From the NCBI GenBank assembly GCA_933207985.1, contig OW240916.1:83900997-83964996 (forward strand): 64,000 nucleotides of DNA, in the 5' to 3' direction. The stretch comes from Pelobates cultripes (lineage: Eukaryota; Chordata; Amphibia; Anura; Pelobatidae). The notes under the pieces were generated by a model. The model was given only the letters and a program-made list of their open reading frames with translations, was not told the DNA's origin and did no database searches. The position numbers and the translations under genes were made by a program. Below, in pieces: positions 48,480-61,818 of the stretch. Each line of letters starts with the position of its first letter. Position 1 is the stretch's first letter.

Positions 48480-50334
48480 AGGGGAGAAAATATGCTGTTT
48501 ATTACATTGATAGAACCAATGACACAATATATTAAGCACATTTTAGAGAGGTAACTGCATACATTTTCTAGACATGTAGTGCAATCTACAACATAAAGGG
48601 AGATACAAGGTGTAGTATTTTTTCATAATACCCATTACAATGAGCTGCAATAGGCTTGACAAAACAAGACAGGCCTGCTTTAGCCAAAACTAGGGCTCTC
48701 TAAGCTCATATACAGTTCCCCTTCCACTGATGTTTGGCTAATGCAGGCGTGTCCAGCGTTGGACGGACATGGTTGGACGAAAGCATGGGTTGGCCCATTG
48801 ATTTCACCCCAATAATGAATGCACAAGACAAAATTGTCCTTTCTTGATCTTCTAACAATCTACTCTCCCTGATTAATGCGCACGAAATAAAATATTTATT
48901 AAAGAATTTCAAACAGAAATGTCTGGTAAAGTTCAAAAATGGAGCAATCACCCTAGAAACCAATGGACTTTGGAGGAACAAATATTCTTCTGGCTTTCAT
49001 GGTGATTGCTCCACTTACAGATTGTGAGCAAGTTGGAACTTTATGAGCATCTTTTTTACCTATGGAAAATACTGCAGTATATGATAACAGTAATGTGGCA
49101 TTGTTAATTAGCTTTTAAAATAAAGCCAATTAATTACTTTAGTAAGGACATGGCATCCAGGTTTGGCTTTGTTTTGACAAATGTGTCTTAGAACATGACT
49201 AGGCAAACGTCAGCTGCCAAGTCCTTGCAAATCATAGTAGGTGAATTGAACTCTCTGTCTATATTGTGCAATACTGCCATTTAATGTGCTGGGCAATACC
49301 CACAAAGGAAATCTGGACTGCAGGTGGCACCATGTGACAAATACACTTTGGCTTTAAGTACAGGGTTGGCACCTGGCGCAGTAACAACTTGTAAGTGTTC
49401 TGTGTTATGATGGATCAGGTAAGTCAATGTTGCCTTTGTAGGTATCTGTTGCGGGATGGCCTGAGAGCAGGTACAGTAGATTGGCCGAGGGAGCTATATG
49501 AAGTACAGCTGTTGTATGAGATATGAGTGCCATGCAGATATTACATATTATGTGTACAATGAGAGTGCTGCCTGTGATATAGGTCAAAATATAAAATAGA
49601 GTGTGACCGCTCCTAAATTAACGTAATAAATGAATGAATGAATACAGTACAATCCGTACAAGATATACATTTCAATAAAACAAAAAGTAAAAAACACACA
49701 AGCTGCTCCAAAGAATTTAAAACATAGAATGCAACACAGATACAAATTGCAACACTCAAGGTAGTAATGCCCTTTAAACAACTACAACCCAGAGTGTTAC
49801 TATGTAGAAAAAAAAAGCATAGATATGTACACAATTAATAGTTACAAAGTGTGTTAGCCTAGCTGCAAGTCAGAAAATCTGACTGAGAATAAAAGATAAA
49901 AAGGGGGTATATCAGTAACACTATTAACTACAATATGTGTAAAAACATCCTAAAAACAATGTATAAGACATAAAAAAAACACAGCAATAAATGCATAAAA
50001 AAGCCCTGTGTGGATATAGATAAATGAAATTATCCTGTAAAAGTACTTATCAGTGGGGGGCCCCTCCACAGATCCGGACACTGTAAACACAGGAGATTGA
50101 TGGATGATCCTAAAATGCCCAGCGAGCTCAACCACAGATGATCTAGGTAGGATGGCACAGATGTTCTCAGTTCACAGAAATGGTGAACTGTGCCAACAGT
50201 CAGACACCCTCCGAGAAATAACCAAGTACCTCTTTGTTCATTCGTTTGGTTTATTACAAGGAAGGAACTACCGGCACGCAGCTCCCTCCATGTAATATGT
50301 AAAAATAGAAGCGGCAGGAAGCAGTGCTCCCCAC
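48480..50334. other. probable homer3 first intron, proximal part
   Basis: No coding exon was recognised. AATGGAGCAATCACC at 48,940 and GGTGATTGCTCC at 49,001 form a short inverted pair. (GAAT)n is at 49,629-49,641. Gene continuity upstream is assumed, not shown. Confidence 0.5.
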
Positions 50335-52405
50335 CAGGGCCGGTGCAAGGATTTCAAGCTACACAGGCAAAGATGCATTTTGTCGCCCCCCTTCCCCTCC
50401 CCACCCGCAAAAAAAGTGCGTCTTCACCTGTGTGTGTTGTAACCCCCCCCTTTTTGAATTTCTTACTTTCATACCCTCTTTAGTGTTTCATATCCCCTCT
50501 TTTGAATGTATTACCCCTCTTTAGTGGGTCTTACAACCTCCTTTGTATGTCTCTTACTTGCACCCATCCCCTTTTTTTTTGTAAATAGCCCTTTATTGAA
50601 GGTTTTCAAATATGAAGAAAACTCTAAAATGCAGCGTTATGTTCAGAGTGCATAGAAACAGTGTAACAAACCAGCTATCGATATTTGCAGATCTCTTTAA
50701 GTAAACGAAAAGGATGAGACACGCAGGTCTCCAAGCAATTAGAAGTTAAACATATGTCTCAAATTTGTATTCTTCCTTTCTCACTACCGGTGTGTGGCCC
50801 TCCAGAAAAAGCCTATCCCAATGCCACGAGAGTGTGTGCACCCATCCCCTTTTTGTGTCTCTTACCCCCAGCCCCTTTCTTAGTTTTATTCTCCACCACA
50901 GTCCCTCTGTGTGGCTATTTCTCGCCTTAGTCCGTTTTGTGTGTCCCTCCCCTCCAGATCCCTTTGTGTGTCTTTTCTTCCAAGCCATGTAGACATAGAT
51001 ATGCAGGCAAAAATACATACATAGTTACACAATCATAGAGGCACACAGACATTGTTTTTCAGGCACACAATCAAACAATGTCATACAGGTACACTGTCAT
51101 ACAAACAGACATACTCATACAGAGACATACAGAAACAGTCACACAGACATACAGACAGTCACACGGAGACATACAGGCAGAGACATACACACATACAGAG
51201 ACATACACACATACAGAGACATACACACATACAGAGGTACAGAGATATGCAGGCATACAGAAACATACATACAAAGACGTAAAGGCATGCAGACACATAC
51301 ATACAGACAGACACATACACGTACATGCGTACAGAGGCATACATACATACACACAGAGACATACATACAATAAATACATACAATACATACATACATGCAC
51401 ACAGATACATACATACATGCACACAAAGACAAACATACAGGCACACAGAGACATACATACAGGCACACAGAGACATACATACAGGCAAACAGAGACATAC
51501 ATACATACATACAATACCTACACAAATGCACACAGAGACATACATACAATACAGGCACAGAGAGGCATACATACATCCAGGCACACAGAGACATACATGC
51601 ATACATACATCCAGGCACACAAAGACATACATTTTTACAATACATACATGCACACAGAGACAAACATACATACAATACCTACACAAATGCACACAGAGAC
51701 ATACATACAATACAGGCACAGAGAGGCATACATACATGCACACAGAGACATACATACATACATGCACACAGAGACATACATACATGCATGCACACAGAGA
51801 CATACATACATACATGCACACAGAGACATAAATACATACATGCACACAGAGACATACATACATACATGCACACAGAGACATACATACATGCACACAGAGA
51901 CATACATACATACACACACGCACACAGAGACATACATACAATACAGGCACAGAGAGGCATACATACATACATATAGGCACACAGAGACATACATACACAC
52001 ACACACAGTCACAATTACATACCTATTGTACATACAGGTCCTTGAGGTGCATGCTGACAGGTGACTGGCTCTGTGGAGTCCTGTCTTGCAGCCCAGCCTC
52101 ATCACAGGGGCGCCAGCCGCGCTGTGTGGTACACAGGGAGCAGGGATATGATGTCATTCATATCCCTGCCCCCGCCACACAGCTTACGTCAGACACCAGT
52201 TCAGGAGGCTTCTCGGGTGGCAGTAAGCTGGGCGGGTGGTAAGAGGCTGTGCTGTGGGAAGGCGCTTGCGCTCGGCTATGCTTTTCTAAAGTAACCGGCT
52301 GGAGGGGAGTGCTCCCCTCCAGCTGGACAGCGTGACATTGCGCCCCCAGGGCCGGTGCGCCCTAAGGTGGCCACCTGGGCCCGCCTTATGGAAGCGCCGG
52401 CCCTG
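50335..52405. mobile_element. 2.07-kb hAT-like element with 1-kb microsatellite
   Basis: The ends CAGGGCCGGTGC and GCGCCGGCCCTG are near-exact inverted repeats. The flanks CTCCCCAC (50,327-50,334) and CTCCCCGC (52,406-52,413) form an 8-bp duplication with one change. The right part contains another internal CAGGGCCGGTGCGCCC (52,346). Half of the element is an ACAT-type tandem array. No transposase frame exists; the long Thr/His-rich frames are repeat artefacts. Confidence 0.88.
51040..52010. repeat. ACACAGAGACATACATACATGC microsatellite array
   Basis: About 970 bp of variable 16-24-bp units built from GCACACAGAGACATACATAC(ATAC)n. A ~180-bp higher-order unit (ATACCTACACAAATGC ... AATACAGGCACAGAGAGGCA) recurs near 51,510, 51,675 and 51,940. 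Confidence 0.95.
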
Positions 52406-52429
52406 CTCCCCGCCACTTCCTAAGCCCCC

Positions 52430-53135
52430 CATGTCCTCCCTTACTCTATGGGGGTCAATATGACCCCTATACTAGCATAAGGGAGATTAAAATAGGGGCA
52501 TGTCTACTGGCATGTATGTGGCTGCTCACTAAAAAAAAACAAAAAAACAAAAACAAAAAAAAAAAACACGCCCCCTTCAGGGTGGGGGCCCTGAATGAAA
52601 ATGGGGGAGGAACCTATTGTCATCCCCCGGCCACCACCGTCGCCTATGGGTGGGGGCCGCAGGGAGGAGGGCAATAGGTTCCCCCCCCATTTTCATTCAG
52701 GGCCCCTACCCGCCACTCAGGGGTGGGGGCTGAGGGAGGGAGACAATAGCCCCCCCCATTTTAATTCAGGGCTGCCACTAAGAGGTGGGGGCTGGGGTAG
52801 AGGGAGGACACAAGGGTAGATCCCCCACCCATTTTCATTCAGGGCCCCCACCCACCGCACAGGGGTAGGGGCCTGGGTGGGGGAGGACAATAGACCCCCA
52901 TTTTCATTCAGGGCCTCCACGCACCCATTTTCATTCAGGGGACCGGGTGGGGGCTCTGGGGGGACATGGTGGAGCCATTTTTTAGAAGGGGGGCTTTATT
53001 TATTTTTTTACAACAGTGAGCAGCCACGGGCTGCTGACTGTTTACTAGACATGCCCCGATATAGCGAGTAGGGGCAGATTAATTACTAATACCAAATAAT
53101 TTTTACTTGGTATTAGTAAAGTTGGCTGAAAGACC
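52430..53135. repeat. GC-rich repeat with minisatellite core
   Basis: The flanking parts (ATAGGGGCATGTCTACT near 52,493; GACATGCCCCGATATAGCGAGTAGG near 53,048; TTTTTACTTGGTATTAGTAAA near 53,098) match the repeat at 3,586-3,840. The core, 52,575-52,975, has five or six ~65-bp units of CCATTTTCATTCAGGGCCCC ... AGGGGTGGGGGC. Confidence 0.75.
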
Positions 53136-55627
53136 AATCTTGGTCTGTAAGAGTTACCCCAGTCTCTCACTCCCATCTAGCCATAAATCTGAGAATCTGC
53201 GCATCTTGTGAATTGATTTATTACTGTTATATAAAATAATCCTTGCTAAATAGTTTTTTTTTTTTTTTTTAAATCACACTACCTGTGGTCCCGAAAAGTG
53301 CTACATGAATTTGCTGGCTGGAGAAAGAGTGTTTTGCGGATGAGGATGATTTTGGACATATGATAAATATATTGAAGGTCAACTATCACCTCAAAACTAT
53401 TTTTAATATAGTCTATAACAATCTTTTGCGGAGTCAAATTAGATTACCACTGTTAGCAATATGAGAAGAATAAGGTAAATTAGTAAATATGTCTGTAAGG
53501 GTGAAAAAGTATATGGGGAAATATGGCTTTGCCCTATGTGGAGAGAGCTTGTACAAGTTATGTGTATAGAGAAGGATTACGAACCCCACGGAACCCTAAG
53601 CAGTTTAACAATTTGCCCAGATAGGGATGTGGGGCCCCTGTCTAACCTCTGGGTCTATGGTGGCCTTCTGGTTAGTCCTGCTCTGATGGGTATTATAATG
53701 GGGTTGTAAAAAACTGTGGAAGATGGAAATATGGATGAGAGTAGAAAAATGAATAAAGAGTAATGTGATTGGAGAGTCAAAGAGCAATATGACTCGTGAT
53801 TGAAATATGACTGGGGGGAGAGAATCACACTGGGAACTGAGGTGAAGTAATGGCTTTGGGTAAACAGTATGGCTGTGGAAGGTAGAACATGGCGCTGGGT
53901 TAGGGAAAATGACATTTTAATTGTACTATGGATGGGAGGTAGGGAGACAATGGCTACGAGGGAAGAAGTAAGATGCTGGATTCATTTTCTAAAAGAATAC
54001 TTGATCTATGCTTGTCGATCATGTCCTGAAATCATTGAATAAACATTACAGAATTTACTAGATACACTTCTGTTCATTATTATATTTTATAGTAAATCCT
54101 TGGAGTGTATTTTTTCTTGGTAAGAAGAATAAAATGATTGTTTACATCCCAGGAGTTTGGGATTAAATTTCATTTTATTCTTTAATAGCATACTTTGAAA
54201 TGAAAAGGCCTGGGTTTGCTGAAATAAAGTGTGTACGTGGAGGGGAGGAGGCATCACAATCAGAGGCTGGGAAGTTTAATTCTCTATGTTGTGTGACCCA
54301 GTTGAAATGACAGCTGATTAATCTGACCAAACCCAAGCTTCTCTTAATTGAGTCTTTGGGAATATCCAAGTCTGTCTTTCAGAGATACCCAGTAAATCAT
54401 ACCACAGAAAATTGTCTCTTTTTGTCTCACTAGAATATAGTGTGTGTTGTTGATTATTAATGCTTATTTATGTATGTAGAATGTCTTTATGTATTCATCT
54501 TTGTCATTCCTTTTTTACAATTTTTTCATAGTTATCTTTCATTTTAATATGCTAACGGGTGTGTGAGGGAATGGACATGTGCACAATTAGCAGTTTTTCA
54601 TATTTAGCGCATTAAGTAGTAGGCAGTGGTGTGGCTAGTAGTGTTTTTTTGGGAGGAGGAGCACTGAATGTTTAATTTTTTTATTATTTGGTTCTTCATG
54701 TCGTCTGTAACACTGGCAAAATGACTGTGCTGTACATTACGTTAGCATATTTGATGGGTTGTATAAAGGAGGTCTAATGGGGAGGTGTTCTTTGGGAGAA
54801 CATAAAGTTGAATTTTTGTCGCTAGGTACTTTAAGTTTCAAGCTCAAAGAATGAACGAGTATGATGAGAGCTTCTGAAATGTATTAGACCCTTATGGAGC
54901 CAGTATGCAATGCTCACATGTTCTGCCTTTGCATATAGTATACATTAGCAGGAAAGGGATGTTTCAGAAAAAAAGCAAGCATGTCCTCCTCCCCCATATC
55001 CTTTGTAGGGAGACTGGTGGATTTACAAGCAACAGAAAAGTCTTGTTTGGGGCATAATACTCTGCAGTGACTTCTCTCAGGAGAAAAAAAACAAAAACAA
55101 AGAAAACTACTCTGTTCCTGTCCTGGAATCACATAGAAGGCAAACATCTTTAATGTAGTAAAACATCTCAAAATACAATCTTTAACTAGTAGTCCAACTG
55201 AATATATTATACATATGTGACAGTCTGATATTGGTTTTAATGCAGTCCAATGAGCAGACAGTGTATGAAGTGAGCTAAAGAGAAGACCTTAGTAGTTTCC
55301 TGATCTGTACTTGACTGAGCAGGAACTGGAAGTAGATTAACAGGTAAGAATGAGATATCCTGAGGAGGGCATGTGGGCAGATTAAAGCGGTTTTACGTGC
55401 AAGGAGTATGGATGGTATATTTTCTTTACGAATGTTCAAGGAGTTGGGTAGATTTCTCTCAGAAAGACCTAGGCAACTTGCAACCATAAAGAAAAATGTC
55501 TTTTTAGTTTTATCGTAGAGCATAAATATCTTGCTTCCGCAGGCTTGGCTCACAAGAAATGTCCGTCATGCCTCTGTCAAAGGCTGCCCTACACACTGTA
55601 TAGAAAGGATTTATTAAGTCTCTAGTG
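53136..55627. other. non-coding DNA
   Basis: AT-rich. No gene, LINE domain or clear inverted repeat was recognised. Confidence 0.45.
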
Positions 55628-55688
55628 CAGGCTTCCCCAAACTCCGGCCCTCCAGGTATTGCTGAACTACAACTCCCCTATTTCATTG
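55628..55688. mobile_element. 61-bp hAT remnant with perfect duplication
   Basis: CAGGCTTCCCCAAACTCCGG starts the insert, followed by GTATTGCTGAACTACAACTC, a common vertebrate hAT MITE motif. CTCTAGTG flanks both sides exactly (55,620-55,627; 55,689-55,696). The right terminal repeat is mostly missing, so the element is internally deleted or truncated. Confidence 0.8.
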
Positions 55689-56289
55689 CTCTAGTGCATG
55701 GCCCTTGATTTCACAGAGACATCAGAGTCATCATGACTGGTGCATGGCCTGACCATATTTCCATACCAATCTGAATTTCTTAAGGGGGGCCAGGTAGTAG
55801 TGGGGTAGAAATTTAAAAAAAAATAAAATAAAATAAATAAAAAAAAATAAAAAAAATAAAGCAGCCTGGTCTGAGATACAATTTGGTGTAGAGTAAAAGG
55901 TGTAGTCTCTTGGTGCACTGCTCGCCAAGAGTGAACAGGTCTACGTGCATGCAAAACCTTGTTAATGAGCAAGGTAATGTAAAGCGGTGGAAATTTATTG
56001 TGTGTCAAAATGCATCTAATTTTAGATACAATGCTACATTAGAATTACTGCCCAAAAGTAGGCAGCCCTCTGCACAATATGTGAGGATATGTAAATCACA
56101 GTGTAAATATTTTCCTTGCCGTCTGTTGGGAGGTACACATTATCTAGGATTTTACCCTTGAGAAAAAAAAAAAGTATGTGCCTTCCCAATCCATCAACGT
56201 AGAAATGTGGACAAAAGGCAGGTTTTTGTTTAGCTAGATTGTGGTGCCTTTGGATGTCTCATTTTGGTTATTACAAATAAACCTCTGTA

Positions 56290-56405
56290 TAGAGACATGC
56301 TTGCTATTAGGCCTTCCACATAGGAAAACATTAAATCCATGCTTTCTTATGGGAATTTTTGGAGACGCTGGAAATCCTCATGCATTGATAGCAGCTTCTG
56401 AGTGG
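56290..56405. repeat. fragment of the 23,972 repeat
   Basis: CCACATAGGAAAACATTAAATCC ... TTCTTATGGGAATTTTTGGAGACGCTGGAAATCCTCATG is a diverged match to 24,138-24,215. Confidence 0.5.
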
Positions 56406-57304
56406 CGTATTGATTTCCATGATTAAAATTTTAAACATTTGGGTAGCAGTATATCTGAGAAAAAGATCACAACCCAATAGGTATGGGAGAGGGATGTGTC
56501 AGCTGAAGATTTGGATAAAGTAGTTAGAAGTAAATGGATGGAGAAGGGGGGATAAAAATAGAAAAACAACCGACAAAAGTATATATAAGTCACAAATTAT
56601 GTAAAGTGTCAGAGGGACGGGGTTAACAGTGGGCCAGGCCAGCTGGATACCTCGAACCACCCTTCAAATTAGTGTGGAGATACAGTGGGTTACAATCAGA
56701 ATATCAGATACAAGTAGTACAAGTACTGAAAAACCAGCAGAAGATATCATACATAAAAAAATATAACAAATAAATTAAATCCTTTTTTTCTGTACAAAAC
56801 GAGTTCACTTAAGGAAAAAATATCCTTATAAGATTAATCTGTTTTCAATTTGAGAATGCTCAATCTGAAAAGGATTTTAATTTGGTGTTTGGCTGTTACA
56901 GGTCTCATATTTCAAATGCCCATTCCAGGCTCTAACAAACAGATTGAAAATGGTATGCTGGGTCTAGCAGTCACATAACCTTATCTAATCACTCAAAATG
57001 CAGAAATCATTGGATATATTACCTGCAACATTTTTGGTAATACTTTTTCAAACACAAAAATAACAGAGCGTTACTATGATTTTTGTGTACAATAGGTGCA
57101 AAGATAAACAAACTCTCATAAAACATGAGATTGAGATGTATATCAAATTATAATTTTAGGACAAAATAGCGATGTTTCTCCAACTCAAAATTCTCCAACT
57201 CTACTATGCCCACAATAAGGCTTACTTTAGCCTTGGTTTTGCAATTAGGTTTTCAATTCACTACAGGATGTTGTTTAGTGAATTGATCTATACAAAGCAA
57301 TTGT

Positions 57305-57308
<4 letters not shown>

Positions 57309-57334
<26 letters not shown>
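57309..57334. repeat. TA microsatellite
   Basis: (TA)13. Confidence 0.95.
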
Positions 57335-57335
<1 letters not shown>

Positions 57336-57469
57336 GAAAGATATATACAGTGAGTATAGCATACATTTAAAGGGCAATGTGGACTCAAATTTGATTTTAC
57401 CAAGTGTATAAACTTAAAAATAAAATAAAAAAATAGTACCATAGATCCGACTTATAGGCTCTACAATCA

Positions 57470-57730
57470 GCGGTTGACACATTTGTCTGGAATGGACGCA
57501 AGCCCCTAGTCTGCAGGAACACCTTGGATGTCCCCAAAAAATGTTGGGGCCTAAGTTTACCAAACTTCTCGCGTTATCATTCTGCAGCACACTTAACCAA
57601 GATTTAACAAGGGCATTCCCCACCGCACAAAAAACTGATGGGTCAACCTTGAACACTTGATCTTTGGCTGGGATCACCAATGCCTGTACATGTGGGTACC
57701 CAAACCACACCGGCCTCTACCCCCACCCAC
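57470..57730 (+). pseudogene. L1-type LINE ORF2 fragment
   Basis: The plus strand reads TFVWNGRKPLVCRNTL, then PKKCWGLSLPNFSRYHSAAH. This is the conserved L1 region after the RT domain (FxWxxKxPR...L..P...GGL.LPNF..Y..A). One stop follows soon after. It is a short internal piece with no visible ends. Confidence 0.7.
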
Positions 57731-60000
57731 ATCACCTACAATTACACACTCAATTGACCTATGGAGCAGACTACAAGACAAATATGAGCTGTCCTCATTT
57801 TGATCTCTTATGGCCCCCTGATATGAAGGAATAAACTTTTACCACTAGGCCTTACCCCAGCATGCTTTGCTCATTTCGAGCAACAAGGCCACTTATACAA
57901 TAACAACACCGTTATTAAATATGCCGACAACATGCAGGGCAATCGCAATAGTGGTGATCCATACCCCACATTCCAATACACGCCATTATAGCAACAACAA
58001 AAAAACCACAGGACAGCAAAAACATGGATAAGCTCACCTCGCAAATCCACGACACACCCAAAACAATTCCACAAAATTTGGGACCTTTGGCAGAGTGGAG
58101 ACACGTCCCTGCCTTGGTAGAGCTCTGGTGCAGCTGCTGTGCCAATATTGAAAATGCTGAGGGGGGTCTCGGCCAAGGGTCGCTAGCTGCGCTGGCTACC
58201 ATCCATAACCTTCTCCCTATAGCCAAGTCACCAGTCCACAACAGCAGAACACATACAAAATATTACTTTAATTTATAATAGCAATATATCCTAAGTTTAA
58301 CGATTACTTTAACTAAAGTACATAATTATTATTTTTTAGTAAGGAGTAATTTTAGCACTTTCTCCACTAGAACATAAAGGAAAATGATTTGTTTCCACTA
58401 TTGCTTCCCCCCTAGAGAAAATTACAGAGAATATGCCACAAATTAGAGAAAAATATAAGAGAGAAATGGATTGAAAAATGATATTGATTTGAGAACCCTT
58501 TTGTTGGTCTCCAGATGAGAATATGCCAAGAGAGAGCAAAACACATTCTCATCAGCAAAGATTAGAACGTACTTCTTTGTACTTTAGCTGCCCACACACG
58601 TCTGTAAACAACGCATTCAACAATCTGGAAATGTATTGAAGGGCTAAAAAGATCCAAAAGGCTCTACAGTCATAGTTTATAAAAAAAATAAAACAAAACT
58701 CATACCAAGAAAAATTCAACAGAGCATGAGCTGCTCGACAGATCTCCTGTCAGAGTAGAGTAGTGTGCATGTCAAGCTGACATGCCCCATTTTCCAGAGT
58801 CTGGATTCTCAGTGAGTTTTTCTGGATCTCTATTCAACAAAGTAAAAGGTTTTTTTTTTTAATGGACCGAAGAATTTGAAATTGCATCAATGAAAGTGAT
58901 AATGAAAACAAGACAGAAAATTTTCGAATATGTTATTTCAGGAGACAGCCCTACTGAAAAAGAAAACTTTTTTTAGTGGATTTATTTGACAACATTTTCC
59001 AGTCTCACACCAAATACTATAACCCCCCATACCTACAACTCCTTCCTCATTCCCTACAGAAAAACATGTTTGTGTATTCACATCTTTACATTCATTCTTT
59101 CTTCAGATTCATACCTGCACTCTAATTTCTCTCAGCAAAAGCATACATTTCCAAAATGTTGCTACAGATCTAGTAAATGAATACATAAATACTATTAAGG
59201 GTTTCTCTAATCCTTGATTACTTTTACCCCCTCCCTTTCCGCCTCCCCCAGATGTATAATGACCTACTGTACACTAGTAACCTGGTGTTCCCTCTCTCTC
59301 TTATTCAGAGTGCAAACCCTATTAAAGTTGTTTTCAACCTCTCTGGAACCCAGCATGCTAGAACTCCCACAGCTCAGTTCAGTGTCATTGGGGCAAGAAT
59401 ATTTCACACCTTCTGACATGACACAGGCTAATCATCTCAAATTTATAAGGTCTACTCCTAGCTGAACATATATTTTTGTCTGCCCATACATTGTCCATAT
59501 TCTGTAATCAGCTGCCATCCAGTAAAAGTGTTTACCCTGACATTTTCTATAACTATGACTTTGCAGCTTAGCTGCATTACCCACAATTCTGAGGATTCAA
59601 AGTTAAACCATAAATGCTTAAAGTGATGAAGAGGTGTTTCTAAACAAAGTGTGCGAATAAGCTGCTAACAAATACAAATTGGCAGTGTTTTGGCAGAAAA
59701 TGGCCCAGTTGGCAGGTTTATTTTACTTTTTCTCCCAGTTTAAGGCTGTCAGATGAGTAAAACATTATAGATAAATTGTACAAACTGGAATGAGATTTTT
59801 TTTTTTACGGTTTGTTTTAACTGAATAAAAGCCCACTGGAAATCACTAAATAAATCACTGGAAATCTGCAGTTGCAGTATCCGTTATGCCTGTAAATTAC
59901 TATTGCAATGCAGTTCATGCATTGGGAAGTGAAAAAAAGGATTGCTTCATTTTAAGTACATTTTCGTTTTACATACATGCTCTGGTCCCATTGTGTACTT
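57731..60000. other. non-coding DNA, one GC-richer patch
   Basis: 57,900-58,250 is GC-richer than its flanks and open in more than one frame, including plus-strand 58,024-58,278. No family was recognised. The rest is AT-rich with nothing visible. Confidence 0.4.
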
Positions 60001-60015
60001 AAAAGTGGGGTATGC

Positions 60016-60220
60016 TAACAGGGGGAATGGAAACGCAACTAAAGCCCTCGACGGAAAGCAAGCCTAAGGGGAAATACCGGACTAGAGTGTATTGTTTGTC
60101 ATATTAGCTCTATGTTATCAAGTATGTTATACATGCTGGCTTCTGCGCAAGCCAAAACTGTTGAAGTATTCACACTATACCTAACGAACGAAAAATAAAG
60201 AATGAAAAGAAAAAAAAAAA
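60016..60220 (+). mobile_element. 5'-truncated LINE tail with target duplication
   Basis: A 205-bp insert ending AATAAAGAATGAAAAG plus poly(A). It is flanked by a 13-bp duplication AAGTGGGGTATGC (60,003-60,015; 60,221-60,233), a complete signature of LINE-type insertion. It is too short to classify beyond L1-like. Confidence 0.85.
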
Positions 60221-60233
60221 AAGTGGGGTATGC

Positions 60234-60560
60234 CAGTAATGGCATCATTGGGTTCACCTGGTCTAACCTGTGCCACTCCCCCCACCACCCACAACTCTTC
60301 ATATAGACTTGTTCCCCTTTTTTTCTTCTTCTTCTCGCTCATCCTTTCTACTCTCTTTGATTTTCTGTCTCTCTTAGATCTTTTCATCTTGGTAATTCTT
60401 GATATTCCATGTACTGTTTATCCTGGCAATATTATGACCTATTACAATTTATTGTTCATATTGATTATGGCTCTTAGTAACAGAATTATATGATTTTGTT
60501 TATGTGATAAATATATGTTCATTAAACTTTGAATAATAAAAAAAATTGAAAAAAAAAAGA
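60234..60560 (+). mobile_element. older L1-like LINE 3' end
   Basis: It ends CATTAAACTTTGAATAATAA followed by an A-rich run. The segment before 60,003 is probably its continuation, now split by the LINE insertion at 60,016. Confidence 0.5.
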
Positions 60561-60767
60561 TTTCTTGGATTTGGGTTTAGGGTTAGTGAAGGGTTAAATT
60601 TACTACTGGCATACATGGGGTATTTCATTTTAATTTGGAGTTAAATCTAGGATTAAAGGATTTGTTTCACGTTTAGGCTTTGAATGCTTCAATTTGGGAC
60701 TAAGGGAAATGTTTGTTTAGGTTTTGGGAGAGGTTCAATTTAGAGTGCAGACATTTAGAGTTTAAAG

Positions 60768-60906
60768 CAAGGGTGCCCAAAAGGTAGATCCCCAGATATT
60801 TGAAAACTAAGGCTTCCATTAAGCTTTTTCATTCTAAAGGCATGCAAAGCATCAAGGGAGTTGTAGTTCTACAACATCTGGTGATCTACCTTTTGTGCTA
60901 GCCCTG
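60768..60906. mobile_element. 139-bp hAT MITE
   Basis: The ends CAAGGGTGCCCAAAAGGTAGATC and GATCTACCTTTTGTGCTAGCCCTG are inverted repeats. A perfect duplication GTTTAAAG flanks the element (60,760-60,767; 60,907-60,914). Confidence 0.92.
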
Positions 60907-61684
60907 GTTTAAAGGGTAATTTGCAGATCTCCTATGATCTACAGTTGAATTGCAGTAGCTGTTGTACAGTGGGCATCACTCACTACTGTCCCTACTCCTC
61001 CTGCAAGGCATTTTCTGTGTGAGAGGCTGGGTAAGAAGAGGAAGAAGTCAATTGACATCTGGCCACAGACACGGGAGGAGCTGGGACAGCACTGAGATTT
61101 AAATCCTTTATAACTGTTCCTGCAGCTCTGCTACGAAGCTGCCAGGACAACAGAGGACACTGTTCCTGGTAATTATCTTTGCTCACCTAAACTCCAAAAA
61201 GGCACATTGTGAGTGCAGTTAAAAGGCGCCCTCTACATAAAACCTGGCCCGGCACAAAAATGCAGATATCTCTGTATGTCAGTGTTTCAAGCTAAGACGC
61301 TGCACATATAGATCACTTCTTCCATTACCACTTCTAAAAGCAGAAGGCTGGAGTAACCTTTTAATAATGATAAAAAAAAGGTAAGCCAAGTATTAACCCT
61401 ATCCCTGAATACTAGATTTTACCCCTAAATTAAAATATATGAAAACATTAGTTTAATTGTGCATTTTTTCCACTGGGAATAAATCTTAAAACATACCAAG
61501 GTGGAGCACTTATATTATATTGAAATAGTACTTATTTATTGACTCTTGATAAGGTAGTTCCCCTTATAGTGATCATTACTCACAAAAGCATTTTTGACCT
61601 GCGCTATTGTGTTTTCTTTGTGTCTCCTATTTTAGAACATTTTAGACTGTTTGATTTACATTTCTATTCAAATCTGCACTTTTG

Positions 61685-61712
61685 GTAAAAAAAAAAAAAA
61701 AAAAAAAAAAAG
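61685..61712. repeat. poly(A) run
   Basis: About 27 A residues; no insertion boundary was recognised. Confidence 0.8.
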
Positions 61713-61818
61713 AGGGCTCACTCTTCACACAAAGCTCTTCAGAAAGCTAAAGTGTTTTAGGGATCTGAAGTGGTCTTTCAAGAATACCATTTGCTCACGT
61801 AACCAAGCTGCATTTAAT

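Noticed and set aside
48940..49012. Short inverted pair GGAGCAATCACC / GGTGATTGCTCC
   Set aside because: Only 12 bp per arm with no duplication or larger element around it, so it could be chance or an old repeat.
51040..52010. CRISPR-like regular repeat
   Set aside because: There are no unique spacers. Units vary in length and grade into a plain microsatellite in a vertebrate setting.
51078..52064. Long Thr/His/Tyr-rich ORFs (up to 328 codons) on both strands
   Set aside because: They are translations of an ACACAGAGACATACAT array whose units lack stop codons in several frames. No homology is expected.
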